From contig NZ_SMGR01000001.1 of NCBI RefSeq assembly GCF_004346865.1, forward strand, positions 496,001 through 560,000: a DNA stretch of 64,000 bases, given 5' to 3'. Source of the stretch: Shimia isoporae. Lineage in GTDB: Bacteria; Pseudomonadota; Alphaproteobacteria; Rhodobacterales; Rhodobacteraceae. The notes beneath the pieces were generated by a model. That model was not told where the DNA came from and did no database searches. It worked only from the letters and a program-made list of their open reading frames with translations. Shown here one piece after another: positions 52,467 to 62,270 of this stretch. Position numbers and translations under genes: made by a program. The number at the start of each line of letters is the position of its first letter. The stretch's first letter is position 1.

Positions 52467-53058
52467 AGACATATCAGAATTGGAAGCGCTTTATGGCGCA
52501 CCAGGAATTGCTTCAACGGCCAAGGTCGCGGACCACCTTACACCGCTGTATCGAAAATGGATTATGCAATCCCGATTTTGCGTGGTGTCTACTGTGGGCC
52601 CGGAAGGTACAGACGGAAGCCCCCGCGGTGACGATGGGCCGGTTGTAAGGGAACTGGACCCAAAAACACTGGCGATGCCGGATTGGCGTGGAAACAACAG
52701 GATGGATACTTTGCGAAACATCGTGGCTGATGGCCGCGTTTCGCTGATGTTCATGATCCCCGGCTCAAATAACGTGGTTCGCGTCAACGGACAGGCGAGA
52801 GTGACAACCGCCCCGGACCTTTGCGAGTCCTTCGAAGTCAAGGGCGCCCATCCTCGATCTGTGATCGTTATTCGTATTGCTGAGGTCTACACGCAATGTG
52901 CACGAGCCTTGATGCGGTCGGCGTTATGGGCAGACTCCCACGTTGGTGACAGTTTGCCCACGGCTGGCGAATTATTGGCCGAGCAAACCGACGGAGAGGA
53001 GGGCGGCGAGCCATATGATGCCGCCTGGGGTGCAAGAGCAGCCAAAACAATGTGGTGA
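52453..53058 (+). CDS. Pyridoxamine 5'-phosphate oxidase-family flavoprotein
   Basis: The 201-residue protein has the split-barrel FMN fold of the PPOX group, with MQSRFCVVSTVGPEGTDGSPRGD, RGNNRMDTLRNIVADGRVSLMFM and a VRVNGQARV segment. Members are often FMN- or F420-binding and the substrate is rarely known; it resembles the MSMEG_1061-like subgroup. It starts at the ATG at 52453, inside the end of plsC, or at a TTG three codons earlier. It is the last gene of the ftsE run. Confidence 0.85.
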   Translation: MQWVEDISELEALYGAPGIASTAKVADHLTPLYRKWIMQSRFCVVSTVGPEGTDGSPRGDDGPVVRELDPKTLAMPDWRGNNRMDTLRNIVADGRVSLMFMIPGSNNVVRVNGQARVTTAPDLCESFEVKGAHPRSVIVIRIAEVYTQCARALMRSALWADSHVGDSLPTAGELLAEQTDGEEGGEPYDAAWGARAAKTMW

Positions 53059-53188
53059 ATTTCGATCCGGCACCCATGAGTCACCAATAATTGGTTGTTG
53101 GGTAATGACCCGCGCGCGTTAATCATTTAATCTCTTTGCAAACAAAATGTGGGCAAAAGATCCGCATCCGACAAAGAGGTAAACAAGC

Positions 53189-54187
53189 GTGCAGGAATTT
53201 ATTGCGACCTATCTGGATTACGTTCGACATTTTTTCATGTCGATATTTGACCCTGCTCAGCGAATTTACGTGCTCTATTTGGCAAGTTCTATCGTCTTTG
53301 CCTTTGGGGTGTATCTTGTTGCGCGCCGACGGAAGGAGGTTGAGGCGGGATCGTTCCTGAGATTCCTGTTTCCGAAATCAGTGTGGGGTCACCCGTCCGC
53401 TTGGCTCGATGTCAGGTATTTCTTTTTTCACAAGTTGATCGGACACTTTTTGTTGTTCGGGGTGTTGGCTGCGGCAATGGCCTACGTCTTCAAATGGATC
53501 ACCGGAACGCATATGACCCAAATTCCCGCGACGGTCCAAGGTAGCGTCGGGCTTGGCGTCGTTCTGATCTATATGTTCGTGTCCATTCTGGTGAGCGACT
53601 TGATTGGGTACACGGTACATTACCTTCAACACAAGGTTCCGATCCTTTGGGAATTTCATAAAGTGCACCATTCGGCGGAGGTCATGCATCCGCTGTCGAA
53701 TTACCGCGAGCACCCTATCGACAATCTGTTTTATCTCTTCGCAATCGGTGTCGGGTACGGTGTTGTTACTGGCGTCACCTTCAATCTTCTCGGGGTGCTC
53801 CCGAACAACATCACAATCATCGGTGTTCCTGTTCTGTTGTTTCTTTTCAATATCTTCGCCTACAATTTAAGGCACAGCCATATCTGGCTGCGTTGGCCGG
53901 GAAACTGGTCCAAGGTGTTGCCGTCCCCAGCCCACCACCATGTGCACCACAGCTGCCATCCGGATCATTGCGACAAGAACTTCGCGTTCATGTTCCCTAT
54001 GTGGGACGTGATCTTTGGCACTTACATTATGCCGGAAGATAATCGCGACGTGAAATTCGGTGTTCTTGGGATGAAGTCGATGGAAATGGACAGCGTTTGG
54101 AAACTCTATGGCATGCCGTTCGCCAAAGTTGGACGTCGCCTGAAAAGGGGATTGGAGCGCAAGCGTCCTAAAACGCCAGCAGAATGA
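53189..54187 (+). CDS. Sterol desaturase/fatty acid hydroxylase family protein
   Basis: The 332-residue membrane protein has several helices and the histidine clusters HYLQHK, HKVHHS and HHHVHHS, which bind the di-iron centre. The substrate is unknown. The start is GTG at 53189 with AGAGG upstream. A 130-base gap after the PPOX gene must hold its promoter. A strong hairpin follows the stop. It is a paralogue of the protein at 40.0-40.9 kb, which has different flanking genes. Confidence 0.88.
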   Translation: MQEFIATYLDYVRHFFMSIFDPAQRIYVLYLASSIVFAFGVYLVARRRKEVEAGSFLRFLFPKSVWGHPSAWLDVRYFFFHKLIGHFLLFGVLAAAMAYVFKWITGTHMTQIPATVQGSVGLGVVLIYMFVSILVSDLIGYTVHYLQHKVPILWEFHKVHHSAEVMHPLSNYREHPIDNLFYLFAIGVGYGVVTGVTFNLLGVLPNNITIIGVPVLLFLFNIFAYNLRHSHIWLRWPGNWSKVLPSPAHHHVHHSCHPDHCDKNFAFMFPMWDVIFGTYIMPEDNRDVKFGVLGMKSMEMDSVWKLYGMPFAKVGRRLKRGLERKRPKTPAE

Positions 54188-54194
54188 ACGATAA

Positions 54195-54214
54195 GGGCGG
54201 CCGTTGGGCCGCCC
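54195..54214. terminator. Terminator shared by convergent genes
   Basis: GGGCGGCC (54195-54202) and GGCCGCCC (54207-54214) form an eight-pair stem with a GTTG loop, between the stop of the hydroxylase gene and the convergent membrane protein. The tail AAATTCATTT on plus is only moderately T-rich. Confidence 0.65.
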
Positions 54215-54229
54215 AAATTCATTTCGGGG

Positions 54230-54730
54230 TCATTCGGCTGAAGAAACGTAGAGAAGCTCTTCGTGGTATTTTCGCCAAGCGGCACGGCGGCGCTGCATGG
54301 CAAAAGCGCTGATGCCGATCAAGACCAACACGCCTCCACCGATCGCCATCAATGTGTAGCCCCGCATGCGATCGACGATCTGCTCTTCGTTCATTTCCGG
54401 CAGAGCTGGGATGGTTTCAGGTACATTTCCGTCCAGAAGGCCCTGCTGTAGCTGCGCGTCGGTGAATGTGAAAAAGGTTTCGGCCTGACATTTGTTCTGC
54501 GCCAAAACATAACCCTTTGACGCGACCCAAATTCCCTGCCCAAGCAGGTGACGGTCTTCGGTAAGGTGGCACAGATCCAGAATGTTTCCGTCCATATCTT
54601 TGAGCTTTGTGTCACTTACAAAGGTTAAGGAATGGCTCTGGCCGGTAAATCCGTCCTGCTGGGCGTTGACCTGTCCGGACGTGATCGCGACGAAGGATAT
54701 CGCCAAAGCGATCGCTGCAAAAAACCGCAT
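54230..54730 (-). CDS. Secreted protein with C-terminal membrane helix, unknown
   Basis: The 166-residue protein has a signal peptide (FFAAIALAISFVAITSGQVNA), a periplasmic domain with two Cys residues (LDLCHLTEDRH and NKCQAETFF), and a C-terminal helix (LMAIGGGVLVLIGISAFAM) followed by a basic cytoplasmic tail. The layout is type-I membrane topology. I start at the ATG ending 54730, which has AGGAGG upstream. Family not recognised. Confidence 0.75.
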   Translation of the reverse strand: MRFFAAIALAISFVAITSGQVNAQQDGFTGQSHSLTFVSDTKLKDMDGNILDLCHLTEDRHLLGQGIWVASKGYVLAQNKCQAETFFTFTDAQLQQGLLDGNVPETIPALPEMNEEQIVDRMRGYTLMAIGGGVLVLIGISAFAMQRRRAAWRKYHEELLYVSSAE

Positions 54731-54820
54731 CTTTGCCTCCTGAAATACTGGCACGGGGAGTTCTTTCCCTGTTTCCCGAGTGTTGTACCCGATCTATGTG
54801 CAGAGGCCGCGGCGGCAGCG

Positions 54821-54854
54821 TGAAAAAATAAAGGCGGATCAAGTGACCCGCCTT
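54821..54854 (-). terminator. Intrinsic terminator after lpdA
   Basis: On the minus strand a GGCGGGTC/GATCCGCC stem (one G-U pair, within 54831-54854) is followed by TATTTTTTCA (54830-54821), 24 bases after the lpdA stop. It is a good rho-independent terminator. Confidence 0.85.
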
Positions 54855-54878
54855 TTCTGTTTGTTTTGAGCGCCTTGA

Positions 54879-56276
54879 TCAGCTGTGGATCGGGCCGTCT
54901 CCACAAGCGAGGGCGGCTTCGCGCACCGCTTCGGAGAACGTCGGATGGGCGTGGCAAGTCAAAGCGATGTCCTGTGCCGATGCGCCGAATTCCATTCCAA
55001 CGCAGATCTCGTGGATCAGGTCGCCTGCTCCGGGCCCGATGATTGCTGCGCCGAGGATGCGGTCTGTTTCCTTGTCCACGATCAGCTTCACAAACCCTTC
55101 GCCCTGATGGACGGCCTTCGCGCGGCCGTTGCCCATAAAGTTGAATTTGCCGACCTTGATCTTGCGGCCTTCCGCCTTGAGAGCGGTTTCGGTCGCGCCG
55201 ACGGTGGCGACTTCGGGGGTGGTGTAGACGACGCCCGGAATCACGCCATAGTTTACGTGGCCATGTTTGCCAGCGATGACCTCGGCAACCGCCATGCCTT
55301 CGTCTTCGGCCTTGTGGGCCAGCATGGGCCCTTCGATCACGTCACCGATGGCATATACACCGGGAACATTGGTTGCCCATTTGGCATCGGTGGCAATTTG
55401 GCCGCGCTCGGTCATCTTCACCCCTAGAGCGTCCAAACCAAGACCGTCAGCATAGGGTTTGCGCCCCGTCGCTACCAATACGACATCCGCGTCCAGGACT
55501 TCTTCGGTATCCGGAGTTTTCTTGGAGGTATATTTGACCTTGGCTTTGGTTTTGCTGGCTTCCACTCCGCCTACGGCGGCGCCCATGACGAACTTAAGTC
55601 CCTGTTTTTCAAGGATACGCTTGAAAGTACGCTGCACGTCGGCGTCCATGCCGGGACATACGGCGTCCATGTACTCAACCACAGTCACATCGGAACCAAG
55701 GCGGGCGTAAACCGAGCCCAACTCGAGGCCGATGACGCCAGCGCCGATGACAACCATTTTTTTAGGCACTTTCGGCAACTCCAGCGCTCCGGTGCTGTCC
55801 ACCACGATGCCTTTGTCATTGTCCACTTCGACACCTGGCAATGAGGACGGCACCGAGCCGGAAGCGATCACGATGTTTTTGGTTTCGTGCACGTCATCGC
55901 CAACCTTGACCTTGCCCGCAGCGGGGATGGACGCCCAGCCCTTGATCACGGTGATCTTGTTCTTTTTCATAAGGAATTCGACGCCGGAAGTGTTTTGGCC
56001 GACAACGTCTTCCTTGTAGGTCTTCATCTGGTTCCAGTCGACCGACTGGGTCTTACCCTTGAGCCCCATCGCGGCGAAGTTGTGTTCTGCTTCGTGTAGC
56101 ATGTGGGTTGCGTGCAAGAGGGCCTTGGAAGGAATACAGCCCACGTTCAGGCAGGTGCCGCCGAGGGTGTCGCGGCCTTCGACAATCGCGGTCTTGAGGC
56201 CCAGTTGGGCGCAGCGGATGGCGGAGACATAGCCGCCGGGGCCAGCGCCGATGATGATGACGTCATATTGGGACAT
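54879..56276 (-). CDS. lpdA: Dihydrolipoyl dehydrogenase
   Basis: The E3 flavoprotein reoxidises dihydrolipoyl groups of 2-oxoacid dehydrogenases with NAD. The 465 residues have [17 protein letters not shown] (FAD), the redox disulfide in [13 protein letters not shown] (C42 and C47), [12 protein letters not shown] (NAD) and the C-terminal HAHPTFSE with its active-site His. It is the last gene of the suc cluster. A terminator and a 148-base gap separate it from sucB, so it probably has its own promoter. Confidence 0.96.
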   Translation of the reverse strand: MSQYDVIIIGAGPGGYVSAIRCAQLGLKTAIVEGRDTLGGTCLNVGCIPSKALLHATHMLHEAEHNFAAMGLKGKTQSVDWNQMKTYKEDVVGQNTSGVEFLMKKNKITVIKGWASIPAAGKVKVGDDVHETKNIVIASGSVPSSLPGVEVDNDKGIVVDSTGALELPKVPKKMVVIGAGVIGLELGSVYARLGSDVTVVEYMDAVCPGMDADVQRTFKRILEKQGLKFVMGAAVGGVEASKTKAKVKYTSKKTPDTEEVLDADVVLVATGRKPYADGLGLDALGVKMTERGQIATDAKWATNVPGVYAIGDVIEGPMLAHKAEDEGMAVAEVIAGKHGHVNYGVIPGVVYTTPEVATVGATETALKAEGRKIKVGKFNFMGNGRAKAVHQGEGFVKLIVDKETDRILGAAIIGPGAGDLIHEICVGMEFGASAQDIALTCHAHPTFSEAVREAALACGDGPIHS

Positions 56277-56319
56277 GGGTCATTTTCCTTTGGTTTGCGA
56301 AGCCCGAAATCGCGGGTCT

Positions 56320-56355
56320 GTATCGCGTCGGTATTACATCGGTATCGCGTCGGTA
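56320..56355. repeat. Short direct repeat upstream of lpdA
   Basis: GTATCGCGTCGGTA occurs at 56320-56333 and again at 56342-56355, a 22-base period. It lies in the lpdA leader between the sucB terminator and the lpdA start. It could be a regulator site or a small duplication; nothing else supports a function. Confidence 0.5.
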
Positions 56356-56386
56356 CGCGAGTTGCCAGATGCGAGCAAATAAAACT

Positions 56387-56415
56387 GGGGCGCCAGATCC
56401 ATTGATCGGCGCCCC
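56387..56415 (-). terminator. Intrinsic terminator after sucB
   Basis: GGGGCGCC (56387-56394) pairs with GGCGCCCC (56408-56415), and an inner GATC/GATC extension with one bulged A lengthens the stem. On the minus strand the tail is AGTTTTATTTG. It follows the sucB stop by eight bases. Confidence 0.8.
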
Positions 56416-56423
56416 TACTCTGA

Positions 56424-57917
56424 TCAGAGATCCATCAGCAGGCGACGCGGATCTTCGAGCGCTTCTTTGACGCGCACGAGGAAGGTCACAGCGCCTTTGC
56501 CGTCCACAATGCGGTGGTCGTACGACAATGCCAGATACATCATCGGGCGGATCACAACTTCGCCGTTGATTGCCATCGGACGGTCCTGAATTTTATGCAT
56601 GCCAAGGATGCCGGACTGTGGCGGATTGAGGATCGGGCTGGACATCAGCGAGCCGTAGACGCCGCCGTTGGAGAGCGTAAAGGTGCCGCCCTGCATTTCC
56701 GCCATCGACAGTTTGCCGTCGCGGGCGCGCTTGCCTTTCTCTGCAATCGCTTTTTCGATTTCCGCAAAGGACATGCTGTCGGCATCGCGGATCACAGGCA
56801 CCACAAGACCAGTCGGTGTACCGGCGGCAACGCCCATGTGCACGAAGTTCTTGTAGACAATGTCGGTGCCGTCGATTTCGGCGTTCACCTCGGGCACTTC
56901 TTTCAGCGCGTGACAGCAGGCCTTGGTGAAGAAGGACATGAAGCCCAGACGTACGCCGTGTTTCTTTTCGAACTCGGCTTTGTACTGGTTGCGCAGTTCC
57001 ATCACCGCGCCCATGTCGACCTCGTTGTAGGTCGTCAGCATCGCTGCAGTGTTCTGGCTGTCTTTCAAACGGCGCGCGATGGTCTGACGCAAACGGGTCA
57101 TTTTCACCCGTTCTTCACGCGCTTCGTCTTCCGCTGCGACCGGCGCGCGTGGTGCGGCAGTGGGTGCGGCGGCGGCAGCCGGTGCCGGAGCCAACGCGGC
57201 CTTCATCACGTCTTCTTTCATGATGCGACCGTCGCGGCCTGTGCCTGTAACGGAAGCAGGGTCAATGCCTTTTTCAGCCATCATTTTATTCGCCGATGGC
57301 GCGTTTTCTACGTCTGCGGACGCCGCCGGAGCTGCGGCCGGTGCAGGGGCAGCAGCCGGAGCGGCGCTTGCGCCAGCCGAGGCGCCGCCGATCACGGCAA
57401 GCTTTGCCGAAGCATCCACGGTGGTGCCCTCAGGGGCAACGATTTCGGTCAGCACGCCAGCGGCCGGTGCCGGGACCTCTACGGATACTTTGTCGGTTTC
57501 GAGTTCGCAGAGCATTTCGTCTTGCGCCACGGTGTCGCCTACGGCCTTGAACCAAGTGGACACGGTGGCCTCGGTCACGGATTCGCCGAGGGTCGGGACC
57601 ATGACGTCAACGGCATTGCCACCGGACGCAGCAGGCGCCGATTGCGGGGCTTCCGCGGCGGCAGGTGCGGGTGCAGCACCTTCGCCTGCGTTGATCACGG
57701 CCAAAAGGGCATCCACGCCAACAGTGTCGCCTTCGGCGGCTACGATCTCGCCCAATACGCCAGCGGCAGGGGCGGGTACTTCGACGGTTACCTTGTCGGT
57801 TTCCAGCTCGCAGAGCATTTCGTCGACTGCGACTGCGTCACCCGGCTTCTTGAACCAGGTTGCGACGGTGGCCTCGGTGACGGACTCGCCAAGGGTTGGG
57901 ACTCGTACTTCGGTCAT
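56424..57917 (-). CDS. sucB: Dihydrolipoyl succinyltransferase (E2 of 2-oxoglutarate dehydrogenase), two lipoyl domains
   Basis: E2 transfers the succinyl group to CoA within the TCA-cycle complex. The 497-residue protein has two nearly identical lipoyl domains, with lipoylated lysines at about K42 ([14 protein letters not shown]) and K143 ([14 protein letters not shown]), each followed by an Ala/Pro linker. A peripheral-subunit-binding segment ([21 protein letters not shown]) and a catalytic core with [15 protein letters not shown] follow. E. coli SucB has only one lipoyl domain. The start is three bases after sucA. Confidence 0.96.
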   Translation of the reverse strand: MTEVRVPTLGESVTEATVATWFKKPGDAVAVDEMLCELETDKVTVEVPAPAAGVLGEIVAAEGDTVGVDALLAVINAGEGAAPAPAAAEAPQSAPAASGGNAVDVMVPTLGESVTEATVSTWFKAVGDTVAQDEMLCELETDKVSVEVPAPAAGVLTEIVAPEGTTVDASAKLAVIGGASAGASAAPAAAPAPAAAPAASADVENAPSANKMMAEKGIDPASVTGTGRDGRIMKEDVMKAALAPAPAAAAAPTAAPRAPVAAEDEAREERVKMTRLRQTIARRLKDSQNTAAMLTTYNEVDMGAVMELRNQYKAEFEKKHGVRLGFMSFFTKACCHALKEVPEVNAEIDGTDIVYKNFVHMGVAAGTPTGLVVPVIRDADSMSFAEIEKAIAEKGKRARDGKLSMAEMQGGTFTLSNGGVYGSLMSSPILNPPQSGILGMHKIQDRPMAINGEVVIRPMMYLALSYDHRIVDGKGAVTFLVRVKEALEDPRRLLMDL

Positions 57918-57920
57918 GGA

Positions 57921-60881
57921 TCAGTTTCCTTCCATGGAGAGCGCGGCATCCACCAGCGCTTCTTGTTGGGATTTGTGTTGGCTTGCCAGACCGGTTGCAG
58001 GCGAGGCCGAGGCGGCGCGGCCAGCATAGGTCGGGCGGGTGTGTTTGGCTTTGATGCGCGTCAGCGCCCATTCGATGTTGGGCTCGATGAAGGACCATGC
58101 GCCCTGGTTCTTGGGCTCTTCCTGACACCAGACCATCTCGGCGCCTTTGAAGCGTTCCAGCTCTTTGATGAGACTATGTGCCGGGAACGGATAGTATTGC
58201 TCGATCCGCATCAGATAGATGTCGTCGATGCCGCGTGCGTCGCGTTCTTCGAGCAGGTCGTAGTAGACTTTGCCCGAACACATTACGACACGTTTGATGT
58301 CCTTGTCCTTCTTCAGCTTTGTATCGGAATGACCTTTTTCGGCATCATCCCAAAGCACCCTGTGGAAAGAAGAACCCTCAGTGAAATCCTCGACATCCGA
58401 GATCGCCAGTTTGTGGCGCAGCAAGGATTTCGGGGTCATCAGGATCAAAGGCTTACGGAAGGTGCGGTGCAGCTGTCGACGCAGAATGTGGAAGTAGTTC
58501 GCCGGCGTGGTGCAGTTGGCAACGATCCAGTTGTCACCGCCGCACATCTGCAAGAAGCGTTCCAAACGTGCAGAGGAGTGTTCCGGCCCCTGACCTTCGA
58601 AGCCATGCGGCAGAAGGACTGTCAGGCCAGACATGCGCAGCCACTTGCTTTCACCGGAGCTGATGAACTGGTCAAACATGATTTGAGCGCCATTGGCGAA
58701 GTCGCCGAACTGGGCCTCCCAGAGGGTCAGTGCGTTCGGTTCTGCCAGCGAATAGCCGTATTCGAAACCGAGAACCGCGTATTCCGACAGCGCGGAGTCG
58801 ATCACTTCGTACTGGCTCTGTCCGGCACGTATATTGTTCAGCGGGTAGTACCGTTCTTCGGTTTCCTGATTCACGATGCCGGAGTGGCGTTGCGAGAAGG
58901 TTCCGCGGGTGGCGTCCTGACCTGCCAGTCGCACCGGATAGCCTTCGGTCAGCAACGAGCCAAAGGCCATTGCTTCTGCCGTTGCCCAGTCAAAACCTTT
59001 TCCGCCTGAGAACATCTTACCGCGCGCATCCAGCAAACGTCCCACGGTTTTGTGCAGGGGGAAGCCTTCTGGCACCGAAGACAACGCCTTGCCGATTTCG
59101 ACGAGAGTATCATCCTTGATCGAAGTCTGGCCGCGTTCGTAGTCTTCGCCGCGTTTGTCCAGGTGAGACCAGCGTCCGTCGAGCCAGTCAGCCTTATTGG
59201 GTTTGAATTCTTTTCCGGCCTCGAACTCTTCGTTCAAATGAGCCTGGAACGACGCTTTCATATCCTCGATTTCGCCTTCGGGGATCAGGCCGTCCTTCAC
59301 CAGACGCTCGGTGTAGAGCGTCAGGGTGGTTTTGTGCTTCTTGATGTTTTTGTACATCACCGGGTTGGTGAACATGGGCTCGTCGCCCTCGTTATGACCA
59401 AAGCGGCGGTAGCAGAACATGTCGATGACGACGTCTTTCTGGAATTTCTGACGGAACTCCGTCGCGACTTTGGCCGCGTGTACCACGGCTTCCGGGTCGT
59501 CGCCGTTCACGTGGAAAATCGGTGCTTCGACGACCAGCGCGTTGTCTGTCGGATAGGGGGACGAACGCGAGAAGTGCGGCGCGGTGGTGAAACCGATCTG
59601 GTTGTTCACCACGATGTGCATTGTGCCGCCGGTCTTGTGACCTTTGAGCCCGGAGAGGGCAAAACACTCTGCCACCACACCCTGACCGGCAAAGGCCGCA
59701 TCGCCGTGCAGCAGGATCGGCATTACCTGAGTGCGGTTCTCATCATTGAGCTGGTCCTGTTTGGCACGGACCTTGCCCAGAACCACAGGGTTCACAGCTT
59801 CGAGGTGCGAGGGGTTCGCAGTCAGTGACAGGTGGACATTGTTGCCGTCAAATTCCCGGTCAGAAGAGGCACCAAGGTGGTATTTCACATCGCCAGAGCC
59901 GTCCACGTCCTCAGGTTTGAAGCTGCCGCCTTGGAATTCGTTGAAGATGGCCTTGTAGGGTTTGGCCATCACGTTGGCCAGAACCGAAAGGCGGCCACGG
60001 TGGGGCATGCCGATGACGATTTCCTTGAGGCCAAGGTTGCCACCACGCTTGATAACCTGCTCCATCGCCGGAATGAGGCTCTCGCCGCCGTCCAGGCCGA
60101 AGCGTTTGGTGCCCATGTACTTCACGTGCAGGAATTTTTCGAAGCCTTCCGCTTCGACAAGCTTGTTCAGGATCGCCTTGCGGCCCTCGCGGGTGAAGGT
60201 GATTTCCTTGTCGTAGCCTTCAATACGCTCTTTCAGCCAACCGGCTTCTTCGGGGTTGGAGATGTGCATGTATTGCAGCGCGAAGGTGCCGCAGTAGGTG
60301 CGCTTCACGATGCTCATGATCTGGCGCATCGTGGCGATGTCGAGACCCAGAACCTTGTCGATGAAGATCGGGCGGTCCATGTCGGCCTCGGTGAAACCGT
60401 AGGATTTCGGATCCAGTTCCGGATGCGGGGTCTGGTCGCGCATGCCGAGCGGATCGATGTCCGCAATCAGGTGGCCGCGAATACGGTAGGCGCGGATCAG
60501 CATCAAGGCGCGGATAGAGTCCAGCACGGCACGCTTGATTGCCTCGTCCGATACTTCCACGCCAGAGGAGGCTGCTTTTTCCTTGATTTTCTTGCCCGCG
60601 GCCTTGGCCTCGACCTGTTCCGTCCACTCCCCCGTCAGGGATTGGGTCAGGTCGTCCGTCGGTTGCGGCGGCCAATCTGTGCGTGCCCATGACGGTCCGG
60701 TGGCCTCAGCCTTTACATCCAGTTCCGCGTCACCAAGCTGGCGGAAGAATTCCTGCCAGACGTCGTCGACCGCATTGGGGTCGGCGGCGTAGCGGGCGTA
60801 CATCTGTTCGAGGTATTCCGCGTTGTGCCCCTGCATGAAGGAAGAGGCGTGGAAGATGTCATTGGGGCTTTGGTCGGTCAT
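57921..60881 (-). CDS. sucA: 2-oxoglutarate dehydrogenase E1 component
   Basis: The thiamine-diphosphate E1 decarboxylates 2-oxoglutarate and loads the lipoyl group of SucB. The 986 residues start with MTDQSPNDIFHASSF and a DDVWQEFFRQLGD subunit-binding helix. IGMPHRGRLSVLANV and the ThDP region HGDAAFAGQGVVAECFALS follow, along with a C-terminal transketolase-like domain. AGGTG precedes the ATG. It is three bases before sucB. Confidence 0.97.
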   Translation of the reverse strand: MTDQSPNDIFHASSFMQGHNAEYLEQMYARYAADPNAVDDVWQEFFRQLGDAELDVKAEATGPSWARTDWPPQPTDDLTQSLTGEWTEQVEAKAAGKKIKEKAASSGVEVSDEAIKRAVLDSIRALMLIRAYRIRGHLIADIDPLGMRDQTPHPELDPKSYGFTEADMDRPIFIDKVLGLDIATMRQIMSIVKRTYCGTFALQYMHISNPEEAGWLKERIEGYDKEITFTREGRKAILNKLVEAEGFEKFLHVKYMGTKRFGLDGGESLIPAMEQVIKRGGNLGLKEIVIGMPHRGRLSVLANVMAKPYKAIFNEFQGGSFKPEDVDGSGDVKYHLGASSDREFDGNNVHLSLTANPSHLEAVNPVVLGKVRAKQDQLNDENRTQVMPILLHGDAAFAGQGVVAECFALSGLKGHKTGGTMHIVVNNQIGFTTAPHFSRSSPYPTDNALVVEAPIFHVNGDDPEAVVHAAKVATEFRQKFQKDVVIDMFCYRRFGHNEGDEPMFTNPVMYKNIKKHKTTLTLYTERLVKDGLIPEGEIEDMKASFQAHLNEEFEAGKEFKPNKADWLDGRWSHLDKRGEDYERGQTSIKDDTLVEIGKALSSVPEGFPLHKTVGRLLDARGKMFSGGKGFDWATAEAMAFGSLLTEGYPVRLAGQDATRGTFSQRHSGIVNQETEERYYPLNNIRAGQSQYEVIDSALSEYAVLGFEYGYSLAEPNALTLWEAQFGDFANGAQIMFDQFISSGESKWLRMSGLTVLLPHGFEGQGPEHSSARLERFLQMCGGDNWIVANCTTPANYFHILRRQLHRTFRKPLILMTPKSLLRHKLAISDVEDFTEGSSFHRVLWDDAEKGHSDTKLKKDKDIKRVVMCSGKVYYDLLEERDARGIDDIYLMRIEQYYPFPAHSLIKELERFKGAEMVWCQEEPKNQGAWSFIEPNIEWALTRIKAKHTRPTYAGRAASASPATGLASQHKSQQEALVDAALSMEGN

Positions 60882-61050
60882 TTTGGCACCTCATGTGGGT
60901 TGGGACCGGGTTTGTTTTTTATGGCAACGAAAATCTGCATCACTTTCTATAACCTTCGGATGAAGGCCCTCGGCTTGGACCAAGAGCCCAAGCCATAACG
61001 GGGAGGCTTGGCGGAGGCGAAGAACACTTTCTTTTTTTCCGTTTTTGAGT

Positions 61051-62085
61051 TCATGGCGCGCTCCAGATGTCCAGAAGGAGCTGTTCCGCTAGCTTCTGGT
61101 CGATTTCTGTGCGCAGGTCGCTTGTGAGTTCGGTCGCGGCGACACCGTCTCCGTGATCACGGTCAACAAATAGGTTTTCCCGTTCTGGAAAGTATTCGCC
61201 GCGAATGTCTTCAAGAATTCCGTCAATTTCGGAGTAGATTGCCTTCGCCTGCGTATTGCCAATTTTTAGTTTGGGAGCGTTTCTGGAAAAGTCACTCAAG
61301 TGACGCATAACGCGACCGCGTTGATGATGGTTTCTTGGAAGCGGCGGCCTCCCTGCAAACACCTTGTTGATCTCAACTGCGTAATTTACGAAATCGGCAC
61401 CGATAGCTTCGTTCATGCGTTCTGGGCTATCAAAAGCACCGGTTACGCCGACGATTTCTGCGAAATCATCGTAGAGATCGCCGTTTTTCAAAGTGTCCCG
61501 TTCAAGTAGGCGGACTTGGAGGTCGCCCTCGGTTTGAGACCACAATTGAAGGTTGGTTTTCCATCGAGAGATACGTTTTTGTACACCGTCGGCTCTTTCT
61601 GAATATTCAGAGAAGGTCGTTGTGTGACCTGCGCGGAGTACTTGAGAATAGAGGCTCGCGTACCACTCTACAGGCTCACGCATGTAGACGACATAGGTCA
61701 CCTTGCCAAAATAGCGTGCCAGAAAGGTTTCGAGGCCCTCTATTTGTTCAGCAGACATTGAGAAGAGATGCTCGCAAGACCCTAGAAAGACTCCGTCTTG
61801 AGCTGATAGATTTTCCAGCTCGTTAGACGCCTGTTCGTGAATCGCGGGTAACTTGCGCGCTTGTTCGGCAGCGATACGGGCAAACGCTGACTTTTTGGAG
61901 TAACCGATCTCCTTGTGAGCGACCCAGGAAGCACAGCGGTGCAGTTGCATATCCGGACCTATCATGCCGGTCTGTTTCATCTGAACGACGCCTTGCTCGC
62001 GCAGAGCTAGCTCATTGAGAGCCTTCCACCCCTGAATCGAGGTCGAACCGGTCTTTTCCATGCCAATATGAATGATCGCGTCCAA
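61051..62085 (-). CDS. Sulfotransferase-like protein inserted between sucD and sucA
   Basis: The 344-residue protein begins MDAIIHIGMEKTGSTSIQ, whose KTGSTS loop fits the PAPS 5'-phosphosulfate site. The later YVVYMREPVEWYASLYSQVLR fits the 3'-phosphate site, so a sulfotransferase fold is likely. The substrate is unknown, possibly a cell-surface glycan. The region reads visibly more A/T-rich than its suc neighbours, suggesting transfer. The start is TTG ending 62085 with GGAG upstream. It sits inside an otherwise conserved TCA cluster, 185 bases from sucD and 169 from sucA. Confidence 0.78.
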   Translation of the reverse strand: MDAIIHIGMEKTGSTSIQGWKALNELALREQGVVQMKQTGMIGPDMQLHRCASWVAHKEIGYSKKSAFARIAAEQARKLPAIHEQASNELENLSAQDGVFLGSCEHLFSMSAEQIEGLETFLARYFGKVTYVVYMREPVEWYASLYSQVLRAGHTTTFSEYSERADGVQKRISRWKTNLQLWSQTEGDLQVRLLERDTLKNGDLYDDFAEIVGVTGAFDSPERMNEAIGADFVNYAVEINKVFAGRPPLPRNHHQRGRVMRHLSDFSRNAPKLKIGNTQAKAIYSEIDGILEDIRGEYFPERENLFVDRDHGDGVAATELTSDLRTEIDQKLAEQLLLDIWSAP

Positions 62086-62160
62086 CTTGGGCTCCGATAG
62101 TAGAAACGTGTTACTTGGTGACGTTACAAAAAATCCGGGTGCGAGTTACAGCGGTTCCTG

Positions 62161-62240
62161 CTTCAGGCTTTGGTCCTTTGGCCTGAAGAGTGGGGTATAG
62201 TCCGCCTGCGGTGTCCGACGTCTCATCGGTCGGGCACCGC
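62161..62240 (-). terminator. Two hairpins after sucD
   Basis: On the minus strand GCGGTGCCCGACC.../...GTCGGACACCGC (62240-62208) forms a long stem with one mismatch, 30 bases after the sucD stop. A second hairpin CTTCAGGC/GCCTGAAG lies at 62188-62161. No long T-run follows, so termination efficiency is uncertain. Confidence 0.5.
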
Positions 62241-62270
62241 ATTGGTTTGATATGCCGGGCAGCGGCCAAC

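Noticed and set aside
56514..59009. 831-residue plus-strand frame
   Set aside because: It lies opposite sucB and sucA; the His/Cys/Arg-rich translation reflects codon bias, not a zinc protein.
60955..60994. Hairpins between the sulfotransferase-like gene and sucA as a terminator
   Set aside because: GGCTTGG/CCAAGCC arms exist, but no T-rich tail follows on the minus strand.
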